A stretch of DNA of 23,941 nucleotides from CAYVUI01 sp964454745 (GTDB lineage Bacteria > Planctomycetota > Phycisphaerae > Sedimentisphaerales > Anaerohalosphaeraceae), in NCBI GenBank assembly GCA_964454745.1, contig CAYVUI010000073.1:1-23941 (forward strand), read 5' to 3'. Made by a program: the position numbers and the translations under genes. The notes beneath the pieces were generated by a model that saw only the letters and a program-made list of their open reading frames with translations, made no database searches and was not told the DNA's origin. This document shows, piece by piece, positions 21,693 to 23,941 of this stretch. How positions within the stretch are numbered: position 1 is the stretch's first letter; each line of letters begins with the position of its first letter.

Positions 21693-21878
21693 ATGGCCGA
21701 CGACCAGAAGATGTGCAAAAATTGTGTATATTACGACCAGAAAGCCCAGGAATGCCACCGCTATGCCCCCCAGCCGGTCGATCAGGACCTCCAGAAGAAG
21801 ATCCGCTGGCCCAGCACACCCCCTATCGGATGGTGCGGAGAGTGCAGACGAATCCAGAAAGAAGAAAAACCTTCGTAA
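21693..21878 (+). CDS. Small Cys-rich protein (probable metal-binding)
   Basis: The 61-residue soluble protein has five cysteines: C8-x2-C11, C21 and C48-x2-C51, in the frame CKNC-VYYD-...-ECHRY-...-IGWCGEC. Two CxxC pairs plus an aromatic/Pro-rich spacer suggest zinc or iron-sulfur binding. I recognise the layout as a common family of short uncharacterised bacterial proteins but know no function. AAGGA sits well placed ahead of the ATG, which supports a real gene. The next gene has its own strong promoter, so this is probably a single-gene unit. Confidence 0.75.
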   Translation: MADDQKMCKNCVYYDQKAQECHRYAPQPVDQDLQKKIRWPSTPPIGWCGECRRIQKEEKPS

Positions 21879-21918
21879 AACATCCCACAGGTTTCCTGCA
21901 AATTCCCACCCTCTATCC

Positions 21919-21947
21919 TTGACAAAACAGGATCAATTTTGTATAAT
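21919..21947 (+). promoter_or_regulatory. Perfect consensus housekeeping promoter
   Basis: TTGACA (21919-21924), a 17-base spacer and TATAAT (21942-21947) match the sigma-70 consensus exactly. Transcription would start near 21955, giving a very short leader before the ribosome-binding site GGAGG (21963-21967) and the ATG at 21972. Confidence 0.85.
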
Positions 21948-21971
21948 TTCTCCTATATTTTCGGAGGGATT

Positions 21972-23681
21972 ATGCAAAACACATTTTATAAGACAACCAG
22001 TTTGTGCCTGACGTGGGTACTGTTTCTTGCAAACTTCTGCCTGGCAGACAGTTACGGCTATGATGCCTATATCAACTGGGACCAACTGCCCAAACTCAAG
22101 CACGGCGTGCAAACCCATCTTGCCTCCAGTTACGACCGCAACGGCAGCAATTACGACTACAGTTGGTATGAATCCCCCACCGGCCGAATCACATACGCCA
22201 CCACCGCCACCGTAAAAACCATCCCCGGCCCCGGCGTGCTTTACCGCATCTGGATGCCGCACCTGATGACACCCAAACAGTTCCCCATCCGCCTCTACTT
22301 CGACGGCGAAACCACGCCCCGTTTTTCCACAGATTCCAAAACCCTGCTAAACGACCTGGCCTACAGCTATTTCGACAGTTTCACTCTGACCAACACCTGC
22401 GCCGGCGGCCAGACCAGCCATGAGCCCATCTTCTTCAAAGATTCGCTCAAAATCGAAATGGACAATCTCGAACTGATTAACTGGAGCTACGGCAACTACT
22501 ACCAGTATACCTATGCCACTTTGCCGCCCTCGACGGATATCCAGTCCTGGACCGGAACCCTTACCCCGGAAGACCAGCTAAAACGCGACTCCGTGATCGA
22601 TATCTTCAATGCCGTCGGATCGCCCCCGCAGGGCAGCGCCCCTTGCGCCCCCTCGGTGAACTACGAGAATATCCCGATCCCCGCCAGTGCCGCCCAGATC
22701 ATCAAACTAAACGGCCCGGCGACCATTAACAAGCTTACATTCAAACTGAGCGATCCCACCAATCAGGCTCTCGACAACCTGCTGCTCAAAATCACATACG
22801 ACCAGACGCCCGAACCTGCGATTGAGGCCTCCTTTGCCGACTTCTTCGGCGCAGGCCACAACCGGGCCCCCTACCAGGCCCTGCCCATCGGCACCGATGC
22901 CCTTGCCCCGGATCAGGGCTATTACTGCTACCTGCCAATTCCATTCGTCCAGGGCATAGAAATCGCCATCCAGAACAACAGCCCAGATACCGTCACGCTC
23001 GAACGCATCCACGTGTCATACACTGCCGGCCCGCTCGACAATGACACAGCCTATCTTTACGCGAAAGTTACCGAAACCGCCAAACAGCCCGGCGACATCT
23101 ATCATAACATCCTGACCACAACCGGCCGGGGTCATTATATCGGCGACATCCTCTACGTAGAACAAAACAACGCCAGCCTGTGGATACTCGAAGGCGATGA
23201 CATAATCACCGTAGACGGCGACTACACCCTCTACGGTACCGGACTGGAAGACACCTACAACGGCGGAGCCTATTACAACTGGTGCACCGCCTGTCACCCC
23301 CAGCCCGACGAGCCCGAGGGCACCTACCCGCAGTCCGCGACCCGCCCGCTTAGCGGTATCCTGCACGTTGAAAACCCCGCCAACTACGCCCGGGCCGACC
23401 AGTACCGCTGGCGACTGGCAGACTGTATCCCCTTTACATCCTCATTGGAGGTGAACATTGAAAACCGCTATGCAAAGGACGGCGCAACCTTCCGCTCCGT
23501 CGCCTTCTGGTACCAACTCCCCTACCCCGCAAATGATTACGCCCGCTTCCAGCAGCTCTCTGAACAATGGAACCACCCGCAGTGCACCTCCTGCGAAGGA
23601 TTCGACACGGACGGAAACCGGAAGATCGACCTCACCGACCTGGACGCCCTCGCCGCCTCCTGGCTATCCCCTCTTCTCTAA
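21972..23681 (+). CDS. Secreted GH172/DUF2961 family protein with dockerin-like C-terminus
   Basis: The 569-residue exported protein starts with a signal peptide (hydrophobic residues 9-24, probable cut after CLA). The body resembles DUF2961, now glycoside hydrolase family 172: INWDQLPKLKHGVQTHLASSYDRNGSN at the mature N-terminus, IPGPGVLYRIWM, then RLYFDGETTPRF. Known GH172 members act on fructofuranose dianhydrides or arabinofuranosides; the substrate here is unknown. The last about 25 residues carry one calcium-loop repeat (DTDGNRKIDLTDLDALAASWL), the half-dockerin-like tail common on secreted Phycisphaerae proteins. I chose the ATG at 21972, not an upstream in-frame codon at 21939, because GGAGG and the signal peptide fit it and the earlier codon lies inside the promoter. 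Confidence 0.82.
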   Translation: MQNTFYKTTSLCLTWVLFLANFCLADSYGYDAYINWDQLPKLKHGVQTHLASSYDRNGSNYDYSWYESPTGRITYATTATVKTIPGPGVLYRIWMPHLMTPKQFPIRLYFDGETTPRFSTDSKTLLNDLAYSYFDSFTLTNTCAGGQTSHEPIFFKDSLKIEMDNLELINWSYGNYYQYTYATLPPSTDIQSWTGTLTPEDQLKRDSVIDIFNAVGSPPQGSAPCAPSVNYENIPIPASAAQIIKLNGPATINKLTFKLSDPTNQALDNLLLKITYDQTPEPAIEASFADFFGAGHNRAPYQALPIGTDALAPDQGYYCYLPIPFVQGIEIAIQNNSPDTVTLERIHVSYTAGPLDNDTAYLYAKVTETAKQPGDIYHNILTTTGRGHYIGDILYVEQNNASLWILEGDDIITVDGDYTLYGTGLEDTYNGGAYYNWCTACHPQPDEPEGTYPQSATRPLSGILHVENPANYARADQYRWRLADCIPFTSSLEVNIENRYAKDGATFRSVAFWYQLPYPANDYARFQQLSEQWNHPQCTSCEGFDTDGNRKIDLTDLDALAASWLSPLL

Positions 23682-23733
23682 CTAGGGACAGTCACCGGTC
23701 TAGCCATCGCTCTACGAACCCTCCGCAGGATGA

Positions 23734-23758
23734 GGTAAAATACTCTATTCATTTTACC
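23734..23758. other. AT-rich stem-loop after the GH172 gene
   Basis: GGTAAAAT (23734-23741) pairs with ATTTTACC (23751-23758) around a 9-base loop. No T-run follows on the plus strand, so termination is uncertain. Confidence 0.35.
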
Positions 23759-23769
23759 CATGCTGATAT

Positions 23770-23794
23770 CTTCGTGCTTTTCGTGGTTAAAAAA
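23770..23794. repeat. Dispersed CTTCGTG-type repeat motif
   Basis: CTTCGTGCTTTTCGTGG followed by TTAAAAAA resembles the two motifs at 130-160 and 188-220. The elements occur only in intergenic sequence here. Confidence 0.4.
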
Positions 23795-23824
23795 TGAAAT
23801 AGATTGTTAAGAAAGCACTGATCA

Positions 23825-23941
23825 ATGAAAATATCCAGATTATTATTAATTGATACTATTTTTGCATTATGTTGTATTATTGCTTTGCTAGACCTTAAAC
23901 AAGCGAACTCGGTTTGTCTTTCAATGAATTCCGAGCTTGGC
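23825..23941 (+). CDS. Partial ORF with a possible signal peptide, cut by the window end
   Basis: An open frame of 39 codons begins MKISRLLLIDTIFALCCIIALL and continues to the last base. Its start is Lys/Arg then hydrophobic, as in an exported protein, and the local DNA is AT-rich. No good ribosome-binding site precedes it. The product cannot be identified from this fragment. Confidence 0.35.
   Translation, partial: MKISRLLLIDTIFALCCIIALLDLKQANSVCLSMNSELG

Overview
The window reads as a chromosomal segment of a flagellated planctomycete, probably class Phycisphaerae (inference). The evidence is a C-terminal single dockerin-like sorting motif on a secreted GH172/DUF2961 protein, a CheA with very long Glu/Ala/Pro linkers, long signal-transduction proteins with PAS domains, and moderate GC. 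I see no rRNA, tRNA, CRISPR array or insertion sequence.

Layout. (1) 1-859 has no credible gene. It holds dispersed TTCGCGT-type repeats, an array of TACA-N2-TGTA dyads (347-519) and a group of TGTACCA-N3-TGGTACA palindromes (586-711). (2) 915-1340 (+) encodes a degenerate receiver protein. It is followed by about 720 bases holding four tandem units, each made of a TTTTCCTCCTCC tract and a stem-loop, closed by a strong terminator at 2059-2105. These look like anti-Shine-Dalgarno small RNAs and are the most novel item here. (3) 2225-2644 (+) is a PEGA lipoprotein, convergent with a long minus-strand block. (4) The minus-strand block, in transcription order from 11728 down to 2662, is cheR, cheD, cheY, cheX, cheB, a PAS histidine kinase, a receiver-HDOD protein, a receiver-PAS-histidine kinase and an OmpR-type regulator. 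(5) 12036-13688 (+) is an AsmA-like membrane-anchored protein, divergent from cheR. (6) Minus strand from 21038 to 13755: flagellin 3, flagellin 2 with fliS2, flagellin 1 with fliS1, then a 962-residue cheA. Sigma-28-type promoters and Rho-independent terminators punctuate the flagellin units. (7) 21693-21878 (+) is a small Cys-rich protein, 21972-23681 (+) is the secreted GH172-like protein behind a perfect consensus housekeeping promoter, and a partial ORF runs off the right end.

How the genes fit together. CheA would phosphorylate CheY and CheB. CheR and CheB set receptor methylation, CheD deamidates receptors, and CheX removes phosphate from CheY. The flagellins are the filament subunits and the two FliS proteins their export chaperones. 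No cheW, receptor, basal-body or motor gene lies in the window, so these must be elsewhere. The kinase/HDOD/hybrid kinase group directly follows cheB and its genes overlap, so it is probably co-transcribed and may feed another signal into motility or a related response.
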